Assembly: GCA_050179685.1 (NCBI GenBank)
Contig: JBFXEW010000009.1
Location: forward strand, 73,640 to 137,639
DNA: 64,000 nucleotides
Direction: 5' to 3'
DNA from: GWE2-40-63 sp050179685
GTDB lineage: Bacteria > Bacteroidota > Bacteroidia > Bacteroidales > SZUA-534
Both the position numbers and the translations under genes were made by a program. The notes under the pieces were generated by a model. The model was not told the DNA's origin and did not search any database. It was given only the letters and a program-made list of their open reading frames with translations. This document shows, piece after piece, positions 34,408 through 44,304 of the stretch (position 1 is the stretch's first letter; the number at the start of each line of letters is the position of its first letter).

Positions 34408-37400
34408 ATGATTCCCTTACATCTTACCATAAAAGGACTTTACTCGTACCAGGAAAAACAAAGCATTGATTTTACCAAACTTACCAGCGCTTCAATTTTT
34501 GGAATTTTTGGAACCGTGGGGAGCGGAAAATCAAGCATTCTTGAAGCCATAACTTTTGCCTTATACGGCAAAACCGAACGGCTGAACCTTTCGGGCGATA
34601 ACCGGAATTACAACATGATGAATTTAAAAAGTGATGAACTTTTTATTGAATTCAGGTTTAAAGCAGGAAAGGAGGGAAGCGAATTCTTAATTACGGTAAA
34701 AGGGCGACGAAACAGCAAAAAATTTGATGATGTAAAATCGCTCGACCGTCTGGCGTATCGGGTGCTTGAAAGGGAAACCATTCCCGTTTCGTTTGATTTG
34801 GTTGAAAAGGCTATCGGACTGAGTTACGAAAATTTTAAGCGAACCATCATCATTCCACAAGGTAAGTTTCAGGAATTTCTACAGTTGGGTAAATCCGACC
34901 GTACCCAAATGATGAAGGAACTTTTCAGCCTCGAAAAATTTGAGCTCTTTTTTAAAGTGAGCGGAATAGAAAAGAAAAACGATGAGCAGTTAAACATTCT
35001 CGAAGGACAGTTAAAATCGCTGGGCGATGCCAATCCCGGGCAGCTTGAAATGTTGGAATCGTTTATTGCGTTGAGTCAGCAAAAAGTGCAAACGCTTAGC
35101 GAGCAGTTTAAAGAACAGCAAAAGAAAAAGGTGGCTCTCGATAACCTAAAGGAGTGGAAAGCTCGTGAAGTTCAGGTTAAAAACCGTTTAACCGCTTTAA
35201 ACAAGCAACAGGAACAGATAAAGAAACTGGAGCAGGATATCCTTAGCTTTGAATATTGCCTGATTCATTTTAAGCCACTGCTCGATAGTTCACAGGAGTT
35301 GCAGCTGCAAATTGAAAATCTGAAAAAGGACTTAACGCATGAATCGGCGCAATTAAACCTGCTTGAAACGGAGCTCGAAAAGCAGACCAAAGGTTTTGAA
35401 CAGGTAAAAAGTACTTACGATAAACGCCATGTGTTGCAGCAGCAGGTAGAAGAACTGGAGAAAATTATACTTATTATTAATGAACGCGCAGCGCTCGATA
35501 AGTTGTCGAAAAGAATTCATGAGGGCAGCCTTACCGTTTCAAACTACGAAAAGCAAATAGCTGAACGAAAAACAGAACTCGAAAAAACGGCACTTAAGCT
35601 TAACAGTCTTGGAAAGGAATTGAATCAAACTGCTATGTTGCACGAAGTAAAAGCCTGGTACGAAAAACAGGAGCACTTAAAAAAGCAACTGCAGGACTTG
35701 CAAAACGAGAAAAAGAAACTCACTGAACAGGAACAGAAACTTAATCAGGAAGTGAACGAATTGAAAAGTCGTAAACTTTCGCAGGAGTTATCCTGGGAGC
35801 ACCTGAATGAACTACCCGCTTTAATTGCAGCATCGAAGAAAGCATTGGAACAAAAAGAAGAAGTTTTAAGCGGACAGATTGAACAAGCCCAGGTTCAAAG
35901 TAAACTGGCTGCTTATGCCGAACAGCTGTCCGATGGAGTTCCCTGTCCTTTGTGTGGTTCAACCCAGCATCCGCAGGTTTTTAATCCCGAACAATCAGCG
36001 CATAAACTCGAAGCCTGGCTGCAGGATCGCGAAAAGCTGAAAGTATTTGCCAGGGAATTGGAATTGCTGCTGAATCAGGCAGGAATCTTTGAACATAAGT
36101 TTGCCACAAATCACGAACAGCAGGTTCAGTTGGAGCAAAAATTAAAAGATATTGAAAGCATAATCGAGCAGCACCAAAAACTGTTTGTTTGGGAAAAATA
36201 CGGTACAAAAGAGTTACTCCGGCAGGCTTTTGATGAAGCCACCAAAATGAAGGAACAGATGTTGATTTTGGAGCAAAAGCAGGAGAAGATGCTCTTGACC
36301 CAGAATCAGGAACAAACCGATTTGGAACGTTATAAAAAGGCAGTCGATGAATTTAAGTTGCAGCATCAGGCACTGAAATCAAAAATTGAAACCCTAAGCA
36401 CGCAGTTGCTTAATTTACAATGGACTGACTGGGAAAATAAGGACTTATCAGTGATACAAGCTGAAATGGAGACACGTAAAAAAGCCTTCAATGAAGCTGA
36501 ATCCAATTTCGAAAAAGCCAGCAAACAACTCGAGGAATTAAAACATAGCAAAACAAAAAAACAGGAACGGATAAACGGATTGAACAAAAGTTTGCAAAAT
36601 ACCACCCGCGATTGGGAAACAAAACAGCAACAATTGCAAAGCAAGGTTCAGCAGTCGAAGTATACTGATCTGGAGCAAATAAAAACAGTTCTGGAGCAAA
36701 CCCTTGATGTGGATTCAGCCAAACAACAGATTGAAACTTACAAGGAACAACTGGCTTCAGCCACACAACAATTGGCCGATATTAATCAGGCCATAAATAA
36801 TCAAAGCTACAATGAAGCGGAGCACCAGGAATTAATACAAGGTATTGGAGCGCTTGAACTGAAAATAAAGCAATCAGAAAAACAGTTGATTGAAGCCCAA
36901 ACCAAACTTAATAAACTAAAAACTGATTTGGAGCAATTGGCCAAACTGCATGAGGAGCAGAACAGGCTTCAGCTAAGGGCCGATCAAATAAAAACATTAA
37001 AGAATCTGTTTAAAGGAAACGGTTTTGTGAATTATATTTCAACGGTCCATTTGCAGCATCTGTGTAAAATAGCCAACGAGCGCTTTTTTAAACTTACAGG
37101 ACAAAAACTCAGTCTGGAGATTACTGCCGACAATAATTTCCAGGTTCGCGATTTTTTAAACGGAGGAAAAGTACGGCATATAAAAACCCTGTCGGGAGGT
37201 CAGACATTTCAGGCTTCTTTATCGCTGGCACTGGCTTTGGCCGATAATGTAAACAAATTGAGCGAAAGCAAAGAAAACTTTTTTTTCCTCGACGAAGGTT
37301 TTGGCAACCTCGACCGGGAATCGTTGCGGGTGGTTTTTGATACTTTAAAGACCTTACGAAGCGAAAATCGCATTGTCGGAATCATATCACATGTGGAGGA

Positions 37401-37479
37401 ACTTCAGCATGAAATTGATGCCCATATACGCATTCATCACGACGAAGAAAGAGGCAGTTTAATTGAGCCGGCACGCTAA
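34408..37479 (+). CDS. sbcC: Exonuclease SbcC (Rad50-like SMC ATPase)
   Basis: The 1023-residue ABC-type ATPase has Walker A GTVGSGKS (35-42), two long coiled coils (about 180-490 and 540-860) joined by a zinc hook C513-x2-C516 (PCPLCG), signature LSGGQ (928-932) and Walker B FFFLDEGFG (Asp962-Glu963). It pairs with SbcD, and ATP-driven conformational change opens DNA ends for the nuclease. Length matches E. coli SbcC (1048). No frameshift is visible. It forms an operon with sbcD. Confidence 0.97.
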   Translation: MIPLHLTIKGLYSYQEKQSIDFTKLTSASIFGIFGTVGSGKSSILEAITFALYGKTERLNLSGDNRNYNMMNLKSDELFIEFRFKAGKEGSEFLITVKGRRNSKKFDDVKSLDRLAYRVLERETIPVSFDLVEKAIGLSYENFKRTIIIPQGKFQEFLQLGKSDRTQMMKELFSLEKFELFFKVSGIEKKNDEQLNILEGQLKSLGDANPGQLEMLESFIALSQQKVQTLSEQFKEQQKKKVALDNLKEWKAREVQVKNRLTALNKQQEQIKKLEQDILSFEYCLIHFKPLLDSSQELQLQIENLKKDLTHESAQLNLLETELEKQTKGFEQVKSTYDKRHVLQQQVEELEKIILIINERAALDKLSKRIHEGSLTVSNYEKQIAERKTELEKTALKLNSLGKELNQTAMLHEVKAWYEKQEHLKKQLQDLQNEKKKLTEQEQKLNQEVNELKSRKLSQELSWEHLNELPALIAASKKALEQKEEVLSGQIEQAQVQSKLAAYAEQLSDGVPCPLCGSTQHPQVFNPEQSAHKLEAWLQDREKLKVFARELELLLNQAGIFEHKFATNHEQQVQLEQKLKDIESIIEQHQKLFVWEKYGTKELLRQAFDEATKMKEQMLILEQKQEKMLLTQNQEQTDLERYKKAVDEFKLQHQALKSKIETLSTQLLNLQWTDWENKDLSVIQAEMETRKKAFNEAESNFEKASKQLEELKHSKTKKQERINGLNKSLQNTTRDWETKQQQLQSKVQQSKYTDLEQIKTVLEQTLDVDSAKQQIETYKEQLASATQQLADINQAINNQSYNEAEHQELIQGIGALELKIKQSEKQLIEAQTKLNKLKTDLEQLAKLHEEQNRLQLRADQIKTLKNLFKGNGFVNYISTVHLQHLCKIANERFFKLTGQKLSLEITADNNFQVRDFLNGGKVRHIKTLSGGQTFQASLSLALALADNVNKLSESKENFFFLDEGFGNLDRESLRVVFDTLKTLRSENRIVGIISHVEELQHEIDAHIRIHHDEERGSLIEPAR

Positions 37480-37820
37480 AAATGGCTTTTTTCGGGGTCT
37501 GTATTTGCATTTTTTTCTTTAAAATGATGCAAAAAACCGGCTTTATAGCCCTGTTTTCGGGTAATCTCAGCAAAAAAAGCTAAATTTTTTTCAACAGTTT
37601 AAGACTGGAAGTCTGCAAAAGCTAACTATTTGAAATATAGTTTATTGTAAGTGTATATTAAACGTCAACTTTATTCAATATCGGGTTCAAATTGTTGATA
37701 ACTTCAATAAAATTAGGGCTTAAGCGGTTTTTTTTTGATTAAAAAAGGTAAACCTATAAGATCTTTCCTTATATTTAGCTGTGCTTTAAAAAATATTATA
37801 ATAATTTAAAAATTAACACT
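37480..37820. other. Intergenic region carrying the HU gene promoter
   Basis: The 341-bp AT-rich gap contains no ORF of note. Several AT tracts precede the HU start, and a promoter is expected within about 100 bp of it, but I see no clear TAnnTTTG match. No RNA gene is recognised. Confidence 0.4.
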
Positions 37821-38096
37821 ATGAACAAACAAGAATTAGTAGCTGCAATGGCTGCAAAAGCCGGAATGACAAAAGCTGATGCTGAAAAAGCTTTAAATGC
37901 ATTTATCGACTCAACTAAAGAAACTTTAGGAAAGAAACAAAGTATCCAATTGGTTGGATTCGGTACTTTCTCAGTAAGTGAGCGCGCTGCCCGCACAGGT
38001 CGTAACCCACAAACTGGTAAAGAAATTAAAATTGCAGCTAAAAAAGTTGCTAAGTTCAAAGCTGGTAAAGCTTTAGACGAAACTGTTAACAAGTAG
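37821..38096 (+). CDS. hup: DNA-binding protein HU
   Basis: This 91-residue nucleoid protein starts MNKQELVAAMAAKAGMTKADAEKA and has the IHF/HU signature GFGTFSVSERAARTGRNPQTG (split across about 47-67) with the DNA-bending proline in RNPQTG. HU bends DNA without sequence specificity and supports replication, recombination and transcription. It is monocistronic, with AT-rich upstream sequence and a strong terminator. Confidence 0.98.
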   Translation: MNKQELVAAMAAKAGMTKADAEKALNAFIDSTKETLGKKQSIQLVGFGTFSVSERAARTGRNPQTGKEIKIAAKKVAKFKAGKALDETVNK

Positions 38097-38118
38097 AGCA
38101 ATTTTTCAATAAAACATC

Positions 38119-38150
38119 AAGGGCATTTCCGAAAGGGAGTGCCCTTTTTG
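38119..38150 (+). terminator. Terminator of the HU gene
   Basis: AAGGGCA/TGCCCTT arms with an inner TTTCCGAAAGGGAG loop are followed by a T-run. Confidence 0.88.
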
Positions 38151-38242
38151 TTTTCCTTTTTTTAAATTCTTTTTTACGAATTCAACCTTTGCAGAAAAAC
38201 ATTTTGTTAAGCGGAATGTATTAATTATCAAAGCATTTTTTT

Positions 38243-40813
38243 ATGAGCAAACAAGTTGAAAAGTCGTTTAAAGAATTGGTAGCCTTAAAGTTTCAGTTGT
38301 ATAACAGTTTGTTTCTTACCCTGCCACTAGATGCCGTTGAGCAAACCGGATTATTGCTGCCTTTGTTGCACGAGGCTTGCGAAAAAGGTTATGAACAGGG
38401 TTTGGCTCCCAACGTAATTCTTGAAGAGTTTTTTACGGCTCATAAGCCCAATTTCAATAAGCAGGAACAAATAGCCTTTCTTTTTAAAATAATTCAATAT
38501 GTTGAACGTCAGGTTGTTTTAATTGATGCTTTGGAAGAAGCTGCTTTTAATCAAATTAACAAAACCGATGGAATCGATTCGTGGGAACAGCTAAAAAACC
38601 AGGTGAATGAGCACCAGCTTGAGGAGCGGCTGATGCAGCTGCTCACCGATTTTGGTGTACGCCTGGTATTAACAGCGCATCCAACCCAGTTTTATCCGGG
38701 CACCGTGCTTGCAATTGCCAGCGATTTGGCCGAATCGGTTGGGAGAGGCGATATTGCTTATTCGCGCGAATTGTTGATGCAATTGGGTAAAACTCCTTTT
38801 TACCGAAAACAAAAGCCTTCGGTTTATGACGAAGCCGTTTCGCTTATCTGGTATCTTTCGAATATTTTTTATAATGCAGCCGGAACTGTTTTAGAAAGAG
38901 TAAATCAGAATTTTTCCGGTCTGTCAGTATCCGATAATAAACTTATCAATCTGGGTTTCTGGCCTGGCGGCGACAGGGATGGCAATCCGTTTGTAACTGT
39001 CGATACCACAAAAAAAGTAGCTGATGAACTCAGAAGAGCCATAATTGCCTGTTATGTGAACGATATAAAATTGCTGAAACGCCGCCTGAGTTTCGATGGT
39101 GTGCTGGAAAAGCTTATCGAACTCGAAGAAAAACTCGAACAAGAATTAAAGCTAGAAGCAAAATCAGCCTCTTTTAGTCTCGAAAATTTTCTGGAAGAGT
39201 TATTTACCATTGAGCGGCTGGTTCAGATTGAACACCAGGGATTGTTTTTAGAAAAGATACAATCGTTACGGAGGAAAATTCAATTGTTTGGGTTTTCGTT
39301 TGCCAGCATCGATGTCAGGCAAGATAGCCGTGTGCTTAAAAAGGCCTGGGATGCTTTAATAAAAACGCATCAGCAAATAATTCCTGACAACTTCGATAAG
39401 CTTACCGAAAAAGAACAGATTGAGATTTTATTGACTTTAAACCAGCAACTCGAAGTTCCAACTTCCGGTGATGGAGTAATCAGGGACACCCTGCTGTCGT
39501 TTGGAGCCATAAAAGCTATTCAACATAGTAACGGAGAAGCGGGAGCACACCGTTACATAATAAGTAATTGTCGCTCTGCGGTTGATGTCGCAAGGGTTAT
39601 GGCATTAGCCCGGCTTGTTTCCTGGGGAAAAAGTACTTTACCACTGGATGTGGTTCCCCTGTTCGAAACGGTTGACGACCTTAAACTTGCAGGGAAATCG
39701 ATGCAACAACTTTATAGCAATAAAAAATACAAACAACATTTGGCGCATCGGAATAATAAGCAAACGGTAATGCTTGGTTTTTCCGATGGAACCAAAGACG
39801 GCGGTTACATTATGGCCAATTGGTCGATTTTTAAAGCCAAAGAAGCCATAACTGAAGTTTCGCGGGCTCATGGAGTTGAAGTATTGTTTTTTGACGGACG
39901 TGGCGGACCACCAGCCCGCGGAGGAGGCAACGCGCATCAGTTTTATGCCGCCTTGGGAAAAACTATTGAGAGCAAACAGATACAAATTACAGTACAGGGG
40001 CAAACCATTAGTTCGCACTATGGAAACACAGATGCAGCCATTCATAATTTGACTCATTTGTTACTGGCCGGAATTGAAAACAACCTGTTCGACAGGCCTG
40101 CATCGAATTTGAATCCGCAGCAGCGAAAGCTTATTGAGCACATGGCCGATACCAGTTACACAAAATATCAGGAACTTAAGAATCATCCTTTGTTTCTGCC
40201 TTTTTTAGAAGAACGCAGTACCTTAAAATACTACGGAATGACCAATATCGGCAGTCGTCCGTCGAAACGGGCAAAATCGGATAAATTAAAATTTGAAAAT
40301 TTGCGCGCCATTCCTTTTGTGGGAGCATGGAGTCAGTTTAAGCTGAATGTTCCCGGTTTTTATGGCGTAGGAAGTGCTTTAAAAGCTCAGGAAAAGCAGG
40401 GCAATTTGTCGGCATTAAAGGATTTGTACCGGAATTCTACTTTTTTTAAAACTTTATTGGCTAACAGCATGCAGAGCATGAGCAAAACCAATTTTACCAT
40501 CACCCGGTACATGAAAGACGATGCGCGTTTTGGTGCTTTTTGGGAACTGATTCATCAGGAATTTTTGTTGAGTAAAGAGATGGTGCTTAAAGTGGCTGGT
40601 CTGGATGCTTTGCTCGACGATAATCCACGCAGTCAATTGAGCATCGGTTTAAGGGAACGCATAATTTTGCCCTTATTAACCGTTCAGCAACATGCGCTGG
40701 TTGAATTGCATAAAGCCAAAGCTGAAAGTAATAAAAAACTGGTCGAGAGTTATGAAAAGATGGTGATGCGTTCGCTATTCGGAAATATTAATGCCAGTCG
40801 AAATTCAGTGTAA
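38243..40813 (+). CDS. ppc: Phosphoenolpyruvate carboxylase
   Basis: This cytosolic enzyme carboxylates PEP with bicarbonate to give oxaloacetate, an anaplerotic step. The 856 residues compare with 883 in E. coli. Motifs include the first catalytic histidine in LTAHPTQ (His146), FWPGGDRDGNPF near 235, and the glycine loop GRGGPPARGGGN near 553-564 that is essential for PEP handling. The HPT box ends in Gln where most enzymes have Glu (HPTE), a conservative change. The C-terminus ends NASRNSV, close to the canonical NTG end. It is an isolated gene convergent with a histidine kinase 22 bp away. Confidence 0.95.
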   Translation: MSKQVEKSFKELVALKFQLYNSLFLTLPLDAVEQTGLLLPLLHEACEKGYEQGLAPNVILEEFFTAHKPNFNKQEQIAFLFKIIQYVERQVVLIDALEEAAFNQINKTDGIDSWEQLKNQVNEHQLEERLMQLLTDFGVRLVLTAHPTQFYPGTVLAIASDLAESVGRGDIAYSRELLMQLGKTPFYRKQKPSVYDEAVSLIWYLSNIFYNAAGTVLERVNQNFSGLSVSDNKLINLGFWPGGDRDGNPFVTVDTTKKVADELRRAIIACYVNDIKLLKRRLSFDGVLEKLIELEEKLEQELKLEAKSASFSLENFLEELFTIERLVQIEHQGLFLEKIQSLRRKIQLFGFSFASIDVRQDSRVLKKAWDALIKTHQQIIPDNFDKLTEKEQIEILLTLNQQLEVPTSGDGVIRDTLLSFGAIKAIQHSNGEAGAHRYIISNCRSAVDVARVMALARLVSWGKSTLPLDVVPLFETVDDLKLAGKSMQQLYSNKKYKQHLAHRNNKQTVMLGFSDGTKDGGYIMANWSIFKAKEAITEVSRAHGVEVLFFDGRGGPPARGGGNAHQFYAALGKTIESKQIQITVQGQTISSHYGNTDAAIHNLTHLLLAGIENNLFDRPASNLNPQQRKLIEHMADTSYTKYQELKNHPLFLPFLEERSTLKYYGMTNIGSRPSKRAKSDKLKFENLRAIPFVGAWSQFKLNVPGFYGVGSALKAQEKQGNLSALKDLYRNSTFFKTLLANSMQSMSKTNFTITRYMKDDARFGAFWELIHQEFLLSKEMVLKVAGLDALLDDNPRSQLSIGLRERIILPLLTVQQHALVELHKAKAESNKKLVESYEKMVMRSLFGNINASRNSV

Positions 40814-40835
40814 ATAACTGATCGCATGTTGGATG

Positions 40836-41762
40836 TTATTTGTCTTGCGTGTAGGGAAGGGTAAAATAAAAAGTAGTTCCTCTTTCCTTAGCCGATTGCA
40901 CCCATATTTTTCCATTTAATAGCGATACATGACCTTTACAAATGGCCAGTCCCAGTCCAACACCCTGATAATATTTGGTAAATCCTTCTTCGGCTTTTAA
41001 AAATCGGTTGAAAATTCTGGTTTGAAGCTCTTCACTCATCCCAATACCGGTATCTTCAACAAAAAAGCGAAGTTCATTTTTATAAACACTGTATCCATAG
41101 TGTATGGTTCCCTTGGGTGTGTATTTTATAGCATTGTTCAGCAAGTTGTTAAGAATTTGCTGCAATTTGGTTTTGTCCGATAATATCATACACTTTGAAT
41201 CCGGCAAACCCTTGGAAATTTTTACGCTTACATTTTTTGGAAATGTCGGAATAAATAGCTGGTATAATTCATCCAGTAAGGTGTTTAGGTGAATAGGTTC
41301 ATGGTTAATTTTTATATTTCCCGATTCAATCATCGAAATGTCCAGTACATCGTTCACTATCGAAAGTAATTGAAACGAACTGTCTTTTATAATATTTATG
41401 TATTCCAGTTTGGTTTCTTCGTCAATCGAATGGTAAGTGAGTAATTCTGAGAAACCAATGATGCCGTTCATGGGCGTACGTATTTCGTGCGATATGTTTT
41501 GAAGAAACATGGTTTTTAAGCGATCACTTTCCTTGGCTTTTTGTTCGGCTAATCGAATCTTAATCAGGTGTTGTTTAATGATAAAAAAGAAAAACGCGGC
41601 TGTAATGGCTACAAAGGCCCAACCTTTATAGGTTTGAATTCGTGTGATGATAATAGGGTCGTTAAATACACTGTTAACAGCACTATCAGAAAACTTAATC
41701 CATAAGCCTCCGATAATAATATAGCTTATAACGAACTTATATTCAAATTTGAGTTTAAGCAT
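40836..41762 (-). CDS. Two-helix sensor histidine kinase without a sensor domain
   Basis: The 308-residue protein has two membrane segments (about 10-24 and 46-63) with only about 20 residues between them, then a short coil. HisKA follows with NISHEIRTPMNG (phospho-acceptor His92), and HATPase_c with N-box, DTGIGMS and GVGLGLAICKGH (G-boxes). No periplasmic, PAS or HAMP domain and no receiver is present. No response-regulator gene is adjacent. Signal and partner are unknown. Membrane proximity suggests it senses the membrane state or a partner protein. Confidence 0.9.
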   Translation of the reverse strand: MLKLKFEYKFVISYIIIGGLWIKFSDSAVNSVFNDPIIITRIQTYKGWAFVAITAAFFFFIIKQHLIKIRLAEQKAKESDRLKTMFLQNISHEIRTPMNGIIGFSELLTYHSIDEETKLEYINIIKDSSFQLLSIVNDVLDISMIESGNIKINHEPIHLNTLLDELYQLFIPTFPKNVSVKISKGLPDSKCMILSDKTKLQQILNNLLNNAIKYTPKGTIHYGYSVYKNELRFFVEDTGIGMSEELQTRIFNRFLKAEEGFTKYYQGVGLGLAICKGHVSLLNGKIWVQSAKERGTTFYFTLPYTQDK

Positions 41763-41900
41763 TTCATTGTTACAGTTAATTTGGTGGGATGAATATAATA
41801 AAAAATAAACCGCTCGCTTAAAAACGCCAATTTTCTTATCATATTTTGTAGCAGGTTTACCTTATAATTCTGTTATTTGGTAAAAGGATGGATTTTAGCT

Positions 41901-41933
41901 TATGAACCTGCCGGGCTTGTTATTAGTCTTTAT
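41901..41933. repeat. Isolated copy of part of the tRNA-Arg downstream repeat
   Basis: The segment reads ATGAACCTGCCGGGCTTGTT then ATTAGTCTTTAT, nearly identical to the corresponding part of the tandem units at 44.3-44.77 kb. Its presence on the far side of the AbiE genes suggests the 41.9-44.3 kb segment was inserted into, or duplicated with, that repeat. Confidence 0.65.
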
Positions 41934-42058
41934 GAAGCAGGAATACAAAAAAGTTGATTTCTGCAATAGTAATGTTTTTAAAAACAATACAACTATTTTG
42001 TCAGATAAGTATAAGTTCTTTTCCTTTTATGCTAATCTGATTGTCTTTATAAGTTACA

Positions 42059-42961
42059 TCAGGTAGGGAAATTAAAATGAGCTTTCAACTTTTCCACTCC
42101 CTGCCTGTGTTTTACCGGATTTTGTGTTTTCAGTTTGTTTATATTAAACAGCTTCCATTGCACCGAAGGAAAATTCTGAAAATCGTTGTATGCTGGGTTT
42201 TCCCATTGAGGGTTACCTTCTTCAAAACCAATAAGAAACGCTCTGTCTTCCTCGCTTATCATTGAGTTAACAAAGACTATAAGCTGCTTCCGGGCATTTT
42301 TGTAATTCTCATAAGTAAAAGGAATATCTGTCATACCACGAAACTGATTTTCCAGAGCTTCTTGTTGGTTTATCGAGTGGGGTGATAGGGATTCAATAAA
42401 TGGTTTATCGCTACCTAACAGGGCAAAGATAAACCCTCGTTTCAACTCGCATATCTTATCTGCATCCATGTAAATGTAATCGAAAAGATCGCGCGGGTGC
42501 TGGCGGCTAAGGGCTGCTGCAATTTTTCCGCCGTAAAGTTGTTCCAATGGTACGATTCGCGCCTTGCTATACATCCCGAATTCTTCCTGAGCTTTATCGC
42601 ATAATGGAGCTTTAATTGTGGGCCCGATAATGCCACGTTTAATCCCGTTTACTTCAATCTTTACAGTGCTCCGCCCCAATGTGCATAAAAGCTTACAGGG
42701 TGCGGGACGGATGGTTACATCCGGCACTGCCCGTTGGAATTGCTGACTTATTGTGGCCAACTTTTTGTCTATTTCTGTGAGGCTTTCTTCCCTCGGAGTA
42801 AGAGGAATATAAGTCAAATCCACATCCACCGAATAACGCGGAAGGTTCTTGATAAACAGGTTTATGGCAGTACCGCCGTGAATGGCAAAATCTTCCTCCC
42901 GGTAGATTACCGGTAATATACGGAGTAAAAGCCTAACCTGTTCTTTATAGAGCTTATTCAT
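42059..42961 (-). CDS. AbiEii-type nucleotidyltransferase toxin
   Basis: The 300-residue protein has the minimal nucleotidyltransferase motif: HGGTAINLF followed by SVDVDLTY (Gly29-Gly30; Asp46 and Asp48 as metal ligands), and the later PLEQLYGGKIAAALSR and RDLFDYIY motifs typical of AbiEii/AbiGii. In AbiE systems the toxin adds nucleotides to tRNA acceptors and blocks growth on phage infection. It overlaps the AbiEi gene by 8 bp (type IV toxin-antitoxin). Located in a repeat-flanked island beside tRNA-Arg, it is probably horizontally acquired. Confidence 0.92.
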   Translation of the reverse strand: MNKLYKEQVRLLLRILPVIYREEDFAIHGGTAINLFIKNLPRYSVDVDLTYIPLTPREESLTEIDKKLATISQQFQRAVPDVTIRPAPCKLLCTLGRSTVKIEVNGIKRGIIGPTIKAPLCDKAQEEFGMYSKARIVPLEQLYGGKIAAALSRQHPRDLFDYIYMDADKICELKRGFIFALLGSDKPFIESLSPHSINQQEALENQFRGMTDIPFTYENYKNARKQLIVFVNSMISEEDRAFLIGFEEGNPQWENPAYNDFQNFPSVQWKLFNINKLKTQNPVKHRQGVEKLKAHFNFPT

Positions 42962-43724
42962 AATTTTTCAGCTCTTCGGGTATTACAATCTGGTATTTAG
43001 TGTCATAAACACCGTTGGGCACGATTTCCCGTTTTCCGCTCCCTGTATTCACTTTTGATATATCCAGTTCGTCGAACCAGGCATGACCGGCTTTTTCAGC
43101 CATGTATAGGAACAAACGTTTCATTTTTACCGAAGTAATCTGCTCCAGTATTGCCTGCACCATGCCGGGACGAAGCGTTGTTAATTGTTCCATTACATAG
43201 TACAAATCCATTAGGTTGTACTGTTTTGGGACAAGATTCAGACATTCCAAAAATGCCCGTTCTGGCGTAGAAACCAGTATTTCAAATGCACCCTGCATCA
43301 TGGTGGTTATGCCGGTATCCAAATCGAAATACTCCGAAGTTACGAATAATAGATCTACGCCCCAGTCATGCTTTTTGAGCCAGGCAGGTATCCATTCATT
43401 TTTAGGGTAACCAACAAATACAACTGGTCGCCCCATAGGAACATAATGTGTATATCCAGCCAATTCCAAAGCCGATAATCCACCGATATAAAAGTGCTTA
43501 CCGGTTTGTTTGTTCATTGACGATAGAGCCCCATATATTGACGGACTCTCGCCAGTGCGAAACATCACGCCCGTCCCCAGAGGAGTTAGCCATTCGGAAT
43601 GGCGGTATCGTCGTTGTAATTCGTAGGATATGCCGTTTTCTGTCATCCACGATGAAAAAAACAAGGTACCCGATGGTAGCTTCTGAAGTAATTGGTTTAT
43701 TTTTGTCTGTTTATATGTACTCAT
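42954..43724 (-). CDS. AbiEi-type antitoxin/transcriptional regulator
   Basis: The 256-residue partner precedes the AbiEii toxin. The N-terminal winged-helix region (about 1-80, including LTPLGTGVMFR) fits the AbiEi antitoxin DNA-binding domain. The rest matches the AbiEi C-terminal domain, with a long strand/helix region (FYIGGLSALELAGYTH near 77-92) and a PERAFLECL motif near 154. AbiEi proteins bind inverted repeats at their own promoter and neutralise the toxin without direct binding. The promoter box TATATTTG ends 4 bp from the ATG, suggesting leaderless or near-leaderless mRNA. Confidence 0.88.
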   Translation of the reverse strand: MSTYKQTKINQLLQKLPSGTLFFSSWMTENGISYELQRRYRHSEWLTPLGTGVMFRTGESPSIYGALSSMNKQTGKHFYIGGLSALELAGYTHYVPMGRPVVFVGYPKNEWIPAWLKKHDWGVDLLFVTSEYFDLDTGITTMMQGAFEILVSTPERAFLECLNLVPKQYNLMDLYYVMEQLTTLRPGMVQAILEQITSVKMKRLFLYMAEKAGHAWFDELDISKVNTGSGKREIVPNGVYDTKYQIVIPEELKNYE

Positions 43725-43728
43725 GATA

Positions 43729-43736
43729 CAAATATA
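43729..43736 (-). promoter_or_regulatory. Minus-7 promoter box of abiEi, 4 bp from the start codon
   Basis: TATATTTG on the minus strand matches TAnnTTTG exactly. The transcript would begin at or just inside the AbiEi ATG. A GGGAT/ATCCC hairpin lies further upstream near 43753-43767. Confidence 0.5.
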
Positions 43737-43801
43737 CCTAAAAATATAAACCAGGGATAATATCCCGTCGTAATGTCTCGTTTACATTAATTCGTGATAA
43801 T

Positions 43802-44023
43802 CAGATTTCAGGAGCGAGTGAACTGAAATTTGTTAGTATATCAACTAAGAGAGCATGGCGAAGTGTTATCATTAGCGCAGTTAATAAAAAGCGTTCTCAT
43901 GAAAGAATCCCAATGAAGTTGGAGGGTGTTATCGGAATGCTTTGGGTTTTTATACCCGTTGATCTCTCTAAACCGGGCAAATACAGCTATTGTGTTTATA
44001 CCACAATGGTTGATGATTTATAG
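43802..44023 (+). pseudogene. C-terminal remnant of an unrecognised gene
   Basis: A 73-codon frame without its own start codon runs from just after in-frame stops to a TAG at 44021-44023. It ends with plausible protein sequence (MLWVFIPVDLSKPGKYSYC near the C-terminus). Upstream sequence in the frame is closed. It is probably the 3' end of a gene truncated when the AbiE island formed. I do not recognise the family. Confidence 0.35.
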
Positions 44024-44064
44024 TAATTTGAATAGATTGGGATTAAAAATATAGAATAAATAAA

Positions 44065-44287
44065 GAGGTTGTCCCAAAAGTAATACACCTTACTCAAAAA
44101 CTTATAAAGCGGAAGTAAACTTCAAAAAAAGAACGCTCCTGCCTGGCCGGCAGACAGGGATGACGCGGATTTTGACTGATTTTCACAGATCTAATCAGCG
44201 TTAATCAGTTTTTTCAGCGTTATCAGCATTCTATCCCATTTAATTTGAAAGTAGTTGGTTTAAATCTTTTACTTTTTTGACAACCTC
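44065..44287. mobile_element. MITE-like repeat, copy 2 (223 bp)
   Basis: The unit begins GAGGTTGTCCCAAAAGTA and ends ACTTTTTTGACAACCTC, giving terminal inverted repeats that match at 15 of 17 positions. It is the same as copy 1 at 2419-2620 apart from point differences and an extra roughly 24-bp near-palindromic insert (CCTGCCTGGCCGGCAGACAG at about 44138-44157). No coding capacity is seen. It lies just 18 bp before the tRNA-derived tandem repeats. Confidence 0.78.
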
Positions 44288-44304
44288 TATTGTAATTTTA
44301 ATTT

